Part shown: positions 46,344 through 55,513 of the stretch, piece after piece
Layout of the letters: each line of letters begins with the position of its first letter
Position numbering within the stretch: the stretch's first letter is position 1
NCBI GenBank assembly: GCA_023266355.1
Contig: JAHFQM010000002.1
Coordinates: 558,001-622,000 of the forward strand
From: Aquabacterium sp.
Lineage (GTDB): Bacteria; Pseudomonadota; Gammaproteobacteria; Burkholderiales; Burkholderiaceae_C
DNA: 64,000 nucleotides
Direction: 5' to 3'
Made by a program: the position numbers and the translations under genes
Notes under the pieces: model-generated
What the model was told of the DNA's origin: nothing
Databases searched by the model: none
The model's input: only the letters and a program-made list of their open reading frames with translations

Positions 46344-47642
46344 ATGCCACCCGCACAGACTCAGCCCCATCGCCCCGACATGCCCTCCATGCCCTTTGAT
46401 CCCTTGACGCTTCCTCCGCTGGCCCGAGCCAGTTGGCTGCTGTGTGCGGCGCTGAGCCTCGCTTCGTGCGGCAGCACGGTCCGCCTCGATGTCCCACCGG
46501 TGACCGTGCCGATGGCATCGCGCACCGCGCCCGACACCCCCGCCAGCGCAGCACCGAAGCCCACACCGCAGGCGAGCACGCCAACCACGGACGCAGCCGC
46601 CGCCCAAGCCAGGGCCATCGAGCCATCGGATTTGCAAGAGCAACGCCTGCCCAGCCAGGAAGACGCCGACAGCTACGCCACACGCGCCGACACCGCGGCC
46701 CTCGCCACCGAACTGGCGCAAAACCTGTCGCTGGACCGCGCCTGGGTGTGGTCTGTGCTGTCACAGGCCCGGTTTCAGGCCAGCGTGCCCAAACTCATGA
46801 TGCCGGCCCCCACCCCCACGGCCAAAAACTGGGGGGCCTACCGCGCACGTTTCATCGAAACCAAGCGGGTGCAGGCCGGTGTGGATTTCTGGCGGACCCA
46901 CGCTGCCGATTTGAGCCGCGCAGAAGAAACCTACGGCGTGCCAGCCCACATCGTCATCGGTGTTCTGGGCGTTGAAACCCTGTACGGCCGCAACATGGGC
47001 CGCTACCGCGTGCTCGATGCACTGACCACGCTCACGCTGGATTTCCCCCGCGGGCGCAGCGACCGAAGCGCGTATTTCAAAACCGAACTCGGCGCATTCC
47101 TGCTCATGTGCCGCGAACAAGGCCTGGAGCCGACCCGCGTGACCGGCTCCTTCGCCGGCGCCATGGGTTGGCCACAATTCATGCCCAGCTCACAACGCAA
47201 ACTCGCGGTGGACTTCGATGGCGATGGCCACATCGACCTCGTCAACAGCCCTGTGGACGCCATCGGCAGCGTGGCACGTTATCTGGCCGAACATGGCTGG
47301 CAAAAAGGCCAGGCCACGTATTTCGCTGTGACCCCGCCGGAACCCTCCCGCGCGCTCGACACCCTCTTGACACCGGACATCCTCCCCACGTTCACGCCCG
47401 CGGAGATGGCAGCCAATGGTGCCAGCCTGTCCGCCGCAGGCCAAAAGCACACTGGCTTGCTGGCACTGGTGCAGCTCCACAACGGCGGACAAGCCCCCAG
47501 TTACGTGGCCGGCACCGTGAATTTTTACGCCATCACGCGCTACAACCAGTCCAGTTATTACGCCCTCGCGGTGGCGCAGCTGGGCGAGACGGTGTCAAAA
47601 GAAGTGCAGCGTCAGAATGGCCGCAAACTGTCGAGCAATTGA
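46344..47642 (+). CDS. mltB: Membrane-bound lytic murein transglycosylase B
   Basis: MltB cleaves the MurNAc-GlcNAc bond of peptidoglycan with formation of 1,6-anhydroMurNAc. The 432-residue protein has a lipoprotein signal (WLLCAALSLASC), a Pro/Thr/Ala-rich linker, and the family-3 transglycosylase domain: AEETYGVPAHIVIGVLGVETLYGRNMGRYRVLDALTTL with the catalytic Glu in GVETLYG, SFAGAMGWPQFMPSS, and GDGHIDLVNSPVDAIGSVARYL. It lies 28 bp after the transglutaminase gene, so another envelope enzyme may be read with that operon. Confidence 0.93.
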   Translation: MPPAQTQPHRPDMPSMPFDPLTLPPLARASWLLCAALSLASCGSTVRLDVPPVTVPMASRTAPDTPASAAPKPTPQASTPTTDAAAAQARAIEPSDLQEQRLPSQEDADSYATRADTAALATELAQNLSLDRAWVWSVLSQARFQASVPKLMMPAPTPTAKNWGAYRARFIETKRVQAGVDFWRTHAADLSRAEETYGVPAHIVIGVLGVETLYGRNMGRYRVLDALTTLTLDFPRGRSDRSAYFKTELGAFLLMCREQGLEPTRVTGSFAGAMGWPQFMPSSQRKLAVDFDGDGHIDLVNSPVDAIGSVARYLAEHGWQKGQATYFAVTPPEPSRALDTLLTPDILPTFTPAEMAANGASLSAAGQKHTGLLALVQLHNGGQAPSYVAGTVNFYAITRYNQSSYYALAVAQLGETVSKEVQRQNGRKLSSN

Positions 47643-47706
47643 CGAAGCCCCCCAGGGTATTCACGCAAATTCACACAATCTGGTCAGGTCAATCTCCGAC
47701 AGACAA

Positions 47707-47736
47707 TTGCGCACGCAAATATTTTGTGTATAGAAT
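47707..47736 (+). promoter_or_regulatory. Promoter of the H-NS-like gene
   Basis: TTGCGC and TAGAAT separated by 18 bp, within an AT-rich island (AAATATTTTGTGTATAGAAT region) that stands out in this GC-rich window. The predicted start gives a leader of about 135 nt. Confidence 0.55.
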
Positions 47737-47877
47737 CCACTCCAGCCAGCTATGCCGATCAGTTCGGCCGCACGGTGGAGGCTTGCCGCATTTGCCAATG
47801 ATCCGGTGAGCGGGCGAACAACCGGCCCTCAACAAGAAATAAGTACCCCGCCCCACAGAGGGCATCAAGGACAGAAC

Positions 47878-48219
47878 ATGAGCAACTACCAAGAACTCCT
47901 CGCACAAAAAGCCGCACTGGAAAAACAGGCCGCCGACCTTGAGAAGCAGTTGCAGGACGCACGCCGTGCCGAGCGCTCTGGCGTGATCGCTCAAATCAAA
48001 AACCTGCTGGCAGAACACGGCCTGACCGTGGCCGACCTGGGCCTCAAGCCTGGCAAGCAAGCCAGCACAACGGGTGCCGCTCCCACCGCTGGCCGCAAGG
48101 TCGCGCCCAAATACCGCAACCAGGCCACGGGCGAAACCTGGACCGGCCGCGGCCTGCAACCCAAGTGGGTTCAAGCCGCCATCGCAACGGGCAAGAAACT
48201 CGAAGATTTTGCCATTTGA
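47878..48219 (+). CDS. H-NS-family nucleoid protein
   Basis: The 113-residue DNA-binding protein silences AT-rich DNA. It has an N-terminal coiled coil for oligomerisation (LLAQKAALEKQAADLEKQLQDARRAERSGVIAQI), a Thr/Ala linker, and the C-terminal AT-hook-like motif NQATGETWTGRGLQPKWVQAAI. This matches the short HvrA/Bv3F type common in Burkholderiales. AAGGA lies 7 nt before the ATG. A strong terminator follows. Confidence 0.94.
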   Translation: MSNYQELLAQKAALEKQAADLEKQLQDARRAERSGVIAQIKNLLAEHGLTVADLGLKPGKQASTTGAAPTAGRKVAPKYRNQATGETWTGRGLQPKWVQAAIATGKKLEDFAI

Positions 48220-48281
48220 AATGCGCTGAGTTGAATGGGGTCTGCGGCATGCCCGCAAACCTCCCAAGTCAACACACAAGA

Positions 48282-48315
48282 AACAGCCGGGCCACAAACC
48301 CGGCTGTTTTGTTTG
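48282..48315 (+). terminator. Terminator after the H-NS-like gene
   Basis: AACAGCCGGG pairs perfectly with CCCGGCTGTT around CCACAAA, followed by TTGTTT. It also stands between the convergent H-NS-like and M16 peptidase genes. Confidence 0.85.
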
Positions 48316-48345
48316 GTGCCCACCCAAGGCACCCAGCGGTTCACT

Positions 48346-51153
48346 TCACTTGAAATCGCCAGCAAAGCCAAACACGAACTGCGCAGGCTGAAGGTGGCGG
48401 CGCAATGCCGCATTCACCTCGGCCAAGGTCAGCGCTTCAAGTTGTGCGTCCACCCGCGCTGAGACGGCAAAGTCCCGCTCCAGGTAGAGGTTGCTGACCC
48501 AACCCGCGGCCAAGCGCGCATCTTGCGCACGGCCCAATCGGCGGAAACTCAAGAGGCCGCGCTTGCCGGATTCGAACTCCGCCTGCGTGAAACCCTGCTT
48601 GAGCGCGCGTTCGATTTCCTCGCGGAAAGCCGACTCGACTTTGTCTCTGTTTTGTGGCGCGAAAATCGCCGTGGCCGACCAGCCTGAATGGGCCTCCTGC
48701 GGGCTCCACTGGATGCCGCTGTGCACGCTGTAAGACAGGCCATCGCGCTCGCGGATGCGGTTCCACAAACGGGAATCGCCACCGCCGCCCAGCAAGTGGT
48801 TGGCCAGCATCAGCGCCGGGTAGTCGGCATCGCGGTCGCTCAAAGGCAGTGCTTGCTGGACCGACATCGTCGCGTTCTGCTTGTCGGGCGTGCTCAGCAC
48901 CAGGCGTGCGGCCGGCACGGGCACCAGCGGGTCCGGGATGCGGGCAAAAGGCTCGGCCTTGCGCCAGTTGCCGAAACCCTGCGTGAGGGCCGTGCGCACC
49001 GCTGTCGCATCGAAATCGCCCACGGCCGAGAATTGCGCGTTCGCCGCCGACACAAAGCGCTGGTGGAAGGCCTGCACCCGCTCGGCTTTCACCGCCTGCC
49101 AGTCGGCCACGGTCTCATCAAAGCTGCGGGCATGGCGCACATCGCCCAGCGGGTAGGGGTCGCCATGGCGGGACATGGCCTCGGCCAGCACGGCTTCGGG
49201 CTCCTTGCGCTGGGCCTCGATGCCGGCCAGCGCCTGGCTGCGCACCTCCTCCAGCACATCGACTGGCAGGCTGGGCTGCTGCAGCAAGTCGGACACCAGC
49301 GCGATCAGCGCGGGCAGGTGCTCGCGTCGGCTCGACAAGGCCACATTCAACTGACCCGGGCCGGCGGAGAAGGCCACATCCGACTGCAGGGCGTCCAGGC
49401 GGTCCTGCACCTGCTGGCGACTCAACTGGGCCGTGCCCTTGTCCAGCAAGGCGGCCAGCGCACTGGGCGCCTCACCCCAGCCCGTCAGGCTCTCCGCGGT
49501 GCCAAAACGCAGCGTCAGCGTGGCCTTGACGGCCTGCCCGCGCGTGGTCTTGGGCAGCAAGGCCACCTTCATGCCCGAGGGCAAGGCGAAACGCTGGGTG
49601 CGGGCGTCGATGTTGGCCGGCGTCGCGTCGAACACCTCGGCCTGTGCCTGTGCGGCCTGACCCTGGAAGCCCTTGAGCTCGGCCGCCACGTCCACGCGCT
49701 GTGGCACCGGGGCACGCACGGGCTGCGGCGTCGGCACGTACTGCGCCAAGGTGCGGTTGGCACCGACGAAATACCGCTGCGCCACCCGTTGCACATCGGC
49801 CAGCTGGATGGCCTTGACGCGGTCGCGCATCAGGAAATACAGGCGCCAGTCGCCCTGCGCCACCGATTCGGACAAGGCCACACCGACGTGCTGCGGGTCG
49901 GCGAAACCGGCATCCCAGTCTTTGAGCCACTTGGCACGGGCGCGGGCCAACTCTTCGGCCGTCACCGCTTGCTGCGCGAACGACTCGCCCGCGGCAAGCA
50001 AGGCCTTGGCAGCGGCATCGGCATCTTGCTGCGCGCCCAGTTGCGCCCCCAGCAGGATGAAGCCCGGGTCGGCCAGGCCTTCAGAGAAGCTGAACACCGA
50101 GGCGGCCAGTTGCTTGTCCACCAGCTGCTTGTGCAGGCGCCCCGAGGGGCTGTCGCCCAGGATGGTGGTCAGCAGGGACACCGCCGCGTAATCAGGGTGG
50201 GCGCCCGGCATGACGTGGTAGCCCGCGAACAACAGGGGCGTGCCGCCCACGCGGCGCAGGGTCACGCTGCGCTCGCCATCCTGCACCGGGTCCAGGGTGT
50301 AGAGCGGCGGCAGCACACGCTGGGGCTTGGGCACGGCCGCGAAGGCCTGCTGCACCCAGACCAGGGCTTTGGCCGCATCGAACTTGCCGGAGATGATCAG
50401 CGTGGCGTTGTCGGGCTGGTAATGGCGCTTGTAGAAAGCCTGCAAGCGGGAGATGTCCACGCCTTCCACGTCGGTGCGGGCGCCGATGGTGGACTTGCCA
50501 TAGTTGTGCCACTGGTACATGGCCGACAGCGTCTTCTCCATCAGGACGCGGCCCGGGTCGTTCTCGCCCATCTCCATCTCGTTGCGCACCACGGTCATCT
50601 CGCTGTCGAGGTCCTTGCGGGCGATGAAGCTGTTGACCATGGCATCGGCCTGCCACTGCAAGTACCACTTCAGGTTGTCTTCGTTGGCCGCGAAGCTGGC
50701 GAAGTAGTTGGTGCGGTCGTACCAGGTGCTGCCATTGGCGCTGAAGCCGCGCTTGTTGAACTCGGCCCAGACCTGCGGATGCCGCGGCGAGCCCTTGAAC
50801 ATCAGGTGCTCCAGCAAGTGCGCCATGCCGGTTTCACCATAGCTCTCGTGGCGCGAGCCCACGCGGTAGGTCATGTTGACCGTGGTCGTGGGTTTGGAGT
50901 CGTCCGGATTGAGCAACACCTGCAGGCCATTGGGCAGGCGGTACTCGCGGATGCCTTCGACCATGCCAACCGGCTGCAAGGGGCCACGCCGGGCGGATGC
51001 CGAAGCCTCGGCGGCCACGCTGGGCGGCTTGGCTGGATTGGCAGCCTGAACCGAGAGCGGCATCGTCAAGGCGCAGGCCAGCGCACTGGCCAGGCTCACG
51101 GCGCGCCAGGCGCCCATCGCAGACGGGAAAGGACGGTGTTCGGGGTGCGGCAC
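48346..51153 (-). CDS. M16 family zinc metallopeptidase, double-domain
   Basis: The 935-residue secreted peptidase has two pitrilysin-type halves. The first half carries the inverted zinc motif H112-L-L-E-H116 (TGMAHLLEHLMFKGSP), with the third ligand downstream in VVRNEMEMGENDPG. The second half (about residue 500 onward) lacks the motif and is the usual inactive partner. The signal peptide is GAWRAVSLASALACALTMPLSVQA. The start is GTG at 51153, with AGGAG 8 nt upstream; ATG at 51117 would remove 12 residues. The role is probably periplasmic peptide degradation; the substrate is unknown. Confidence 0.9.
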   Translation of the reverse strand: MPHPEHRPFPSAMGAWRAVSLASALACALTMPLSVQAANPAKPPSVAAEASASARRGPLQPVGMVEGIREYRLPNGLQVLLNPDDSKPTTTVNMTYRVGSRHESYGETGMAHLLEHLMFKGSPRHPQVWAEFNKRGFSANGSTWYDRTNYFASFAANEDNLKWYLQWQADAMVNSFIARKDLDSEMTVVRNEMEMGENDPGRVLMEKTLSAMYQWHNYGKSTIGARTDVEGVDISRLQAFYKRHYQPDNATLIISGKFDAAKALVWVQQAFAAVPKPQRVLPPLYTLDPVQDGERSVTLRRVGGTPLLFAGYHVMPGAHPDYAAVSLLTTILGDSPSGRLHKQLVDKQLAASVFSFSEGLADPGFILLGAQLGAQQDADAAAKALLAAGESFAQQAVTAEELARARAKWLKDWDAGFADPQHVGVALSESVAQGDWRLYFLMRDRVKAIQLADVQRVAQRYFVGANRTLAQYVPTPQPVRAPVPQRVDVAAELKGFQGQAAQAQAEVFDATPANIDARTQRFALPSGMKVALLPKTTRGQAVKATLTLRFGTAESLTGWGEAPSALAALLDKGTAQLSRQQVQDRLDALQSDVAFSAGPGQLNVALSSRREHLPALIALVSDLLQQPSLPVDVLEEVRSQALAGIEAQRKEPEAVLAEAMSRHGDPYPLGDVRHARSFDETVADWQAVKAERVQAFHQRFVSAANAQFSAVGDFDATAVRTALTQGFGNWRKAEPFARIPDPLVPVPAARLVLSTPDKQNATMSVQQALPLSDRDADYPALMLANHLLGGGGDSRLWNRIRERDGLSYSVHSGIQWSPQEAHSGWSATAIFAPQNRDKVESAFREEIERALKQGFTQAEFESGKRGLLSFRRLGRAQDARLAAGWVSNLYLERDFAVSARVDAQLEALTLAEVNAALRRHLQPAQFVFGFAGDFK

Positions 51154-51273
51154 GGCAGGCTCTCCTGGGATCTGAATGCACTCAGGCGCGCACGGTGGCT
51201 GGCCCTTGCGCCAGCCACTCAGGCCCCAAGGGATGCGGGATGGGTGGAACGGGGGATGGCAGCAGCGCCGCGC

Positions 51274-51828
51274 TCAGCGGGGTGCCGTGGTGGTGCCGGG
51301 AGCCACGGGTGCGGCCACGCGCGGTGCCAACATCACGCGGGTCTTGCCAGCGGTCGTCACCAGGATGACCGGGTCGCCCGGGTTGAAGGTCTCGGAGCCC
51401 TTGGCCTGCACGATGGCACGGCGCTCGCCGTTGGACATCTGCAGCAAGATCTCCAGGGCGTCTTCGCGGGTGCCGAAGCGCTCCACGGTGTTGCCCACCA
51501 CGCCACCCACCACCGCACCCACGACGGCCGCGACCGCTGCACTCTTGCTGTTGCTGCTGGCGGCGCTGCCGCTGATGCCACCGACGACGGCGCCCGTGGC
51601 ACCGCCCAAGCCGCTTTGCGAGCCCTCGACCGTCACCGGACGCACGCTCAGCACGACGGCATCGGCCACCTGGGACAGGCGCTGCGCATCGCCCGGCTTG
51701 ATGACGTCGGGGCTGGTGGTCGAGCAGGCCCCCAGCAGGGAGGCCACCGACACGCACACAGCCGATGCGGCCAGACGCAGGCCACGGCGGGCCGACAGGG
51801 AAGAAACGGAAGTGGATTCAACGGTCAT
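51274..51828 (-). CDS. Glycine-zipper outer-membrane lipoprotein (SlyB-like)
   Basis: The 184-residue lipoprotein has a lipobox LLGAC near residue 35, a short conserved region, then an Ala/Gly helix pair with glycine-zipper pattern (GGATGAVVGGISGSAA and VVGAVVGGVVGNTVE), and a C-terminal domain ending in an Ala/Pro-rich tail. It resembles SlyB/Pcp outer-membrane lipoproteins that help envelope stability. AGGTG lies just before the ATG. It is between the M16 peptidase and ntrC genes, on the same strand. Confidence 0.85.
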   Translation of the reverse strand: MTVESTSVSSLSARRGLRLAASAVCVSVASLLGACSTTSPDVIKPGDAQRLSQVADAVVLSVRPVTVEGSQSGLGGATGAVVGGISGSAASSNSKSAAVAAVVGAVVGGVVGNTVERFGTREDALEILLQMSNGERRAIVQAKGSETFNPGDPVILVTTAGKTRVMLAPRVAAPVAPGTTTAPR

Positions 51829-52037
51829 GGGACACCTGGAACGGTCAGGACACGCACGGTGCGTGCAAGTGGTTCTGACTGTAGCGCAGCGCAGGCCCGC
51901 CCGGTTGACAGGGCCAAGGCCCCTGCAAGCCCCATCGGCCAGTGCCCGGCACCCCATCCATGGCCTGCGCGTGGGGCAGGCCCGCGCGCACCAGCCGCAC
52001 ACCAGCGGCACACCAGCGCCCTCGCCTGCCAGCACCG

Positions 52038-53663
52038 TCAGTCGTCCATGCCCAGTTCCTGGATCTTGCGCGTGATGGTGTTGCGGCCGATGCCCAGCTT
52101 CTGCGCGGCCTCGATGCGGCGGCCCCGCGTGAGGTCCAGTGCGGTGCGGATGAGGCAGGCCTCGAACTGGCGCGTCAGCGCGTCCCACGCCTCGGGCTGC
52201 CCCGCTTCCAGACGTGCTCGGGCATCGCGTTCCAGCGCTTGCAACCAGGCTGGCGCAGCGCCGCCCAGCACCGCCGATGCGCCCGCAACCCCGATGGACA
52301 CGGGCTCTGCGGCCGTTGGCCATGCCGCGTCAGGCACGTCACCTGGCGAGGTGGTGGCGCCAGGCACAGCGGCTTGCGCACCGCCCAGCAACCCTGTCGA
52401 TGCCGTTGAGGCGTCCTCCACCGCGACAGCCATCGCCCCTGTTGGCAGCTCATGTGCCGCCGCCGTGACACCGGGCATCGGCGCGCCCTGCCCCGCCGAC
52501 ACGGACGCACGCGGCTCCAGCAGCTCGGGCGGCAAATCCTTGATTTCGACGACCTGTGCCGGCGCCATCACCGTCAGCCAATGACAGACGTTTTCCAACT
52601 GACGCACGTTGCCAGGGAAGTCGAACAGGGTGAGCTGGGCCAGGGCCGAATCCGAAATCCGCTTGGCTTCGACGCCCAAATCCTTTGCACTTTTTTGCAA
52701 GAAAAAGCGGGTCAGCGTCGGGATGTCTTCGCGGCGTTCGCGCAGCGGCGGCAAGCGCAAGCGGATCACGTTGAGGCGGTGGAACAAGTCCTCGCGGAAC
52801 CCACCCAGCCGCACACGCTCCTCCAGGTTCTGGTGGGTGGCTGCGATCACGCGCACATTGCTCTTGAGGGGCTGGTGGCCGCCCACGCGGTAGAACTGGC
52901 CGTCGCTGAGCACACGCAGCAAGCGCGTCTGCAAATCGAACGGCATGTCGCCGATTTCATCGAGGAACAGCGTGCCGCCATCGGCCTGCTCGAAGCGGCC
53001 GCGGCGCATGGTCTGGGCGCCGGTGAAGGCGCCACGCTCGTGGCCGAACAGCTCGGACTCCAACAGGTCTTTCGGGATGGCCGCGGTGTTGATGGCCACG
53101 AAAGGCCCGTTGCCACGCGGGCTGTGCTTGTGCAGCGCACGCGCCACCAGCTCCTTGCCCGAACCCGACTCGCCCGTGATCAGCACGGTGACGTTGCTCT
53201 GGCTGAGCCGGCCGATGGCACGGAACACGTCCTGCATCGCCGGCGCCTGGCCCATCATCTCGGGCATCTGCGTGACGCGCTCGTCGATGACCTCTTCGCG
53301 CAGGCTCTCGTCCACCGCGCGGCGGATGAGCTCCACCGCCTTGGGCAGGTCGAACGGTTTGGGCAGGTACTCGAAAGCACCGCCCTGGAAAGCCGACACG
53401 GCGCTGTCGAGGTCCGAGTACGCCGTCATGATGATGACAGGCAGCCCCGGCAAGCGCTCCTTGACCTTGCTGAGCAGGTCGATGCCCGAGCCACCCGGCA
53501 TGCGGATGTCAGACACCAGCACCTGCGGCTCGTCGTCGTCGAGCGCGGCCAGCACATCCCGCGGGTTGGTGAAGCTGCGAACCGGCAGCTCCTCGCGGGC
53601 CAGTGCCTTCTCAAGCACGAAGCGGATGGATTGGTCGTCGTCAACGATCCAGATGGGTTTCAT
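52038..53663 (-). CDS. ntrC: Nitrogen regulation response regulator NR(I)
   Basis: NtrC activates sigma-54 promoters of nitrogen genes after phosphorylation by NtrB. The 541-residue protein has a receiver domain with D52 (VLVSDIRMPGG), an AAA+ domain with Walker A GESGSGKE, the sigma-54 contact loop GAFTGA and Walker B GGTLFLDEIGDM, and a C-terminal Fis-type helix-turn-helix (GRRIEAAQKLGIGRNTITRKIQELG). Between the AAA+ and HTH parts an Ala/Gly/Thr-rich linker of about 80 residues makes it longer than E. coli NtrC (about 470). It follows ntrB by 49 bp. Confidence 0.96.
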   Translation of the reverse strand: MKPIWIVDDDQSIRFVLEKALAREELPVRSFTNPRDVLAALDDDEPQVLVSDIRMPGGSGIDLLSKVKERLPGLPVIIMTAYSDLDSAVSAFQGGAFEYLPKPFDLPKAVELIRRAVDESLREEVIDERVTQMPEMMGQAPAMQDVFRAIGRLSQSNVTVLITGESGSGKELVARALHKHSPRGNGPFVAINTAAIPKDLLESELFGHERGAFTGAQTMRRGRFEQADGGTLFLDEIGDMPFDLQTRLLRVLSDGQFYRVGGHQPLKSNVRVIAATHQNLEERVRLGGFREDLFHRLNVIRLRLPPLRERREDIPTLTRFFLQKSAKDLGVEAKRISDSALAQLTLFDFPGNVRQLENVCHWLTVMAPAQVVEIKDLPPELLEPRASVSAGQGAPMPGVTAAAHELPTGAMAVAVEDASTASTGLLGGAQAAVPGATTSPGDVPDAAWPTAAEPVSIGVAGASAVLGGAAPAWLQALERDARARLEAGQPEAWDALTRQFEACLIRTALDLTRGRRIEAAQKLGIGRNTITRKIQELGMDD

Positions 53664-53712
53664 GCTGACAGAAGGTTGCGCACGGGCCCATCGCCGACAA
53701 CGCCGCCACGGA

Positions 53713-54804
53713 TCACGGCATGGGGATCAGGATTCTGAACACCGTGCGGCCGGGCTCGCTGTCGCATTCGATGGTGCCTTGATGCTGTTGAACGAAAGTG
53801 TGTGCCAAGGTCAACCCCAAGCCCGATCCGCCTTCACGCCCGGACACCAGGGGGTAGAAAACGCGGTCTCGGATGGCCGGGGGGATGCCAGGGCCGTTGT
53901 CCTCAATATGCAAGACCAGTGCCAGGCGGTGTAACTGTCGGTTGATGGTGACACGGCGGGCCACGCGCGTGCGCAGGGTCAGCACGGCGTCACCGGCGGC
54001 GATGCGCTCGCACAGCGCCTGCGCCGCGTTGTGCGCGATGTTCAGCACAGCCTGGATGAGTTGCTCGCGGTCGCCGCGGAAATCGGGCAGCGAGGTGTCG
54101 TAGTCGCGCTGCACGCGCAGGCCTTTGGGGAACTCGGCCAAGATCAGCGAACGCACGCGCTCGCAGACCTCGTGGATGTTGACGTCGCCCACCACGTGCG
54201 GACGGCGGTGCGGCGCCAGCAGGCGGTCCACCAGGGCTTGCAGCCGGTCGGCCTCGTGGATGATGACCTGGGTGTACTCGGTCAGCGACTTGTTCTCCAG
54301 CTCCATCTCCAGGAGCTGCGCCGAGCCGCGGATGCCGCCCAGCGGGTTCTTGATCTCGTGGGCGAGGTTGCGGATGAGTTCCTTGTTGGCCTGCACCTGG
54401 TCCTGGGCACGCTCTTCGCGTTCCTGGCGGGTCTGCTGCTCCACCTCGACCAGCTCGACCAGCAGGCGCTGCGCCAGCCCGATGCCTGGCCCCAGGCGCG
54501 TGACGATGACCTGCACCGGCAAGGGCTCACCCGAGCCATGCAGGTGACGCCGCAGGTGCCCCTGCAGCCGGCTGGTGGCGAAGTCGTTGCGCGCCACCGC
54601 GGTCAGCACTTCCTTGAACAGGCCAGGCTCGACGAACCAGCCCATCACCGACTCGCCCAGCACGCTGCGCCGCGACAGACCGAGCAACTCCTCGAAGGCC
54701 GCATTGGCGAACAGGCAGCGGCCATCGGGCTCGACCACCAGCACCATGGTGGCCAGAAAATCAAAGGCGTCCAGGCCTGCGGCTAGGTGGGTGTCTTCCG
54801 TCAT
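53713..54804 (-). CDS. ntrB: Nitrogen regulation sensor kinase NR(II)
   Basis: NtrB is the soluble kinase/phosphatase for NtrC and is controlled by PII. The 363-residue protein has an N-terminal PAS domain (DFLATMVLVVEPDGRCLFANAAFEELLG), HisKA with H149 (NLAHEIKNPLGGIRGSAQLLE), and the HATPase motifs NIAHNAAQAL, DNGPGIP and GGSGLGLTLAH. No membrane helix is present. The ATG at 54804 is preferred over one 12 codons upstream, which overlaps the DUF4124 gene. It is the second to last gene of glnA-DUF4124-ntrB-ntrC. Confidence 0.96.
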   Translation of the reverse strand: MTEDTHLAAGLDAFDFLATMVLVVEPDGRCLFANAAFEELLGLSRRSVLGESVMGWFVEPGLFKEVLTAVARNDFATSRLQGHLRRHLHGSGEPLPVQVIVTRLGPGIGLAQRLLVELVEVEQQTRQEREERAQDQVQANKELIRNLAHEIKNPLGGIRGSAQLLEMELENKSLTEYTQVIIHEADRLQALVDRLLAPHRRPHVVGDVNIHEVCERVRSLILAEFPKGLRVQRDYDTSLPDFRGDREQLIQAVLNIAHNAAQALCERIAAGDAVLTLRTRVARRVTINRQLHRLALVLHIEDNGPGIPPAIRDRVFYPLVSGREGGSGLGLTLAHTFVQQHQGTIECDSEPGRTVFRILIPMP

Positions 54805-54836
54805 GAGAGTTGTGCGCGCTTGCGTCAAAAGAACCA

Positions 54837-55352
54837 TCAACGGCTGGCGCCGAACTTGCCCAGCTCGCGCTTGAGGGCGGCCACGTCGGACTCCTTGCGC
54901 GTGATGGCGGCCTTCATCTCGGTGACGCGGTCCAGGTACTTCTGGTAGTTGCGCTCGTCGCCACGGCGCTCGGGCTGGCCGTCGTTGAAGTCCTTGCGCA
55001 AAGCCGCCAGGGCGTCTTCTTCCTTGCGCAACTCGGCCTCCAGGATGCGGCGGGCATCGCTGTCGCGGGCCTTTTGGTCTTCCGTGCCCACGCGCTCGCC
55101 CTGGCTGGCGGGGGGGGCAGGACGGGGCCCGGCATTGCCCCGCGGCACGGGCGACTGGATGACCGTGATGGGCGCACCGTCCAGCGTCTTGCAGCCCTTG
55201 TCACGGGCTTCGCGGGCGGTCATGGCGTCGGTGTAGAGGTTGCCAGGGCAGCGGTAAACGGGCTTGTCCTCGGCATGGGCCGCAGACCCACCGACCCAGA
55301 GCCAAGCGGCCACGGCACATGTCACAGCGTTCAGCAGCACGCGCATCGGCAT
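54837..55352 (-). CDS. DUF4124-like secreted protein between glnA and ntrB
   Basis: The 171-residue protein has a signal peptide (MPMRVLLNAVTCAVAAWLWVGGSAAHA), a DUF4124-like N-terminal part with PVYRCPGNLYTDAMTAREARDKGCKTLDG (two cysteines, likely a disulfide), a Pro-rich linker, and a charged helical C-terminus that looks like a coiled coil (DARRILEAELRKEEDALAALRKDF, DVAALKRELGKF). The function is unknown. Its position inside the glnA-ntrBC block suggests nitrogen-dependent expression, which is inference. An upstream ATG at 55379 is a possible start; AAGGA 9 nt before the chosen ATG supports 55352. Confidence 0.72.
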   Translation of the reverse strand: MPMRVLLNAVTCAVAAWLWVGGSAAHAEDKPVYRCPGNLYTDAMTAREARDKGCKTLDGAPITVIQSPVPRGNAGPRPAPPASQGERVGTEDQKARDSDARRILEAELRKEEDALAALRKDFNDGQPERRGDERNYQKYLDRVTEMKAAITRKESDVAALKRELGKFGASR

Positions 55353-55462
55353 CTGGCGCCCATCCTTCATCTTGCCCATCCTGACTTCAGTATGCCTTGC
55401 AGTATGCCCCGACGCCAACGGACGTCGCTCGCAGGAAACAACACACAGAGACCGCGCAAACG

Positions 55463-55488
55463 AAAAAAAGGGCGACTTGCGTCGCCCT
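55463..55488 (-). terminator. Terminator after glnA
   Basis: Minus-strand AGGGCGAC and GTCGCCCT form a hairpin with a 4-nt loop followed by seven Ts. It would separate glnA from the downstream DUF4124-ntrB-ntrC genes, so those need readthrough or another promoter. Confidence 0.9.
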
Positions 55489-55513
55489 TCCTGCTTGGAC
55501 CGCGCGAGGCGGA

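Noticed and set aside
48688..52584. 1298-codon plus-strand open frame across M16 peptidase and lipoprotein genes
   Set aside because: It spans several conserved minus-strand genes and has no recognisable domain.
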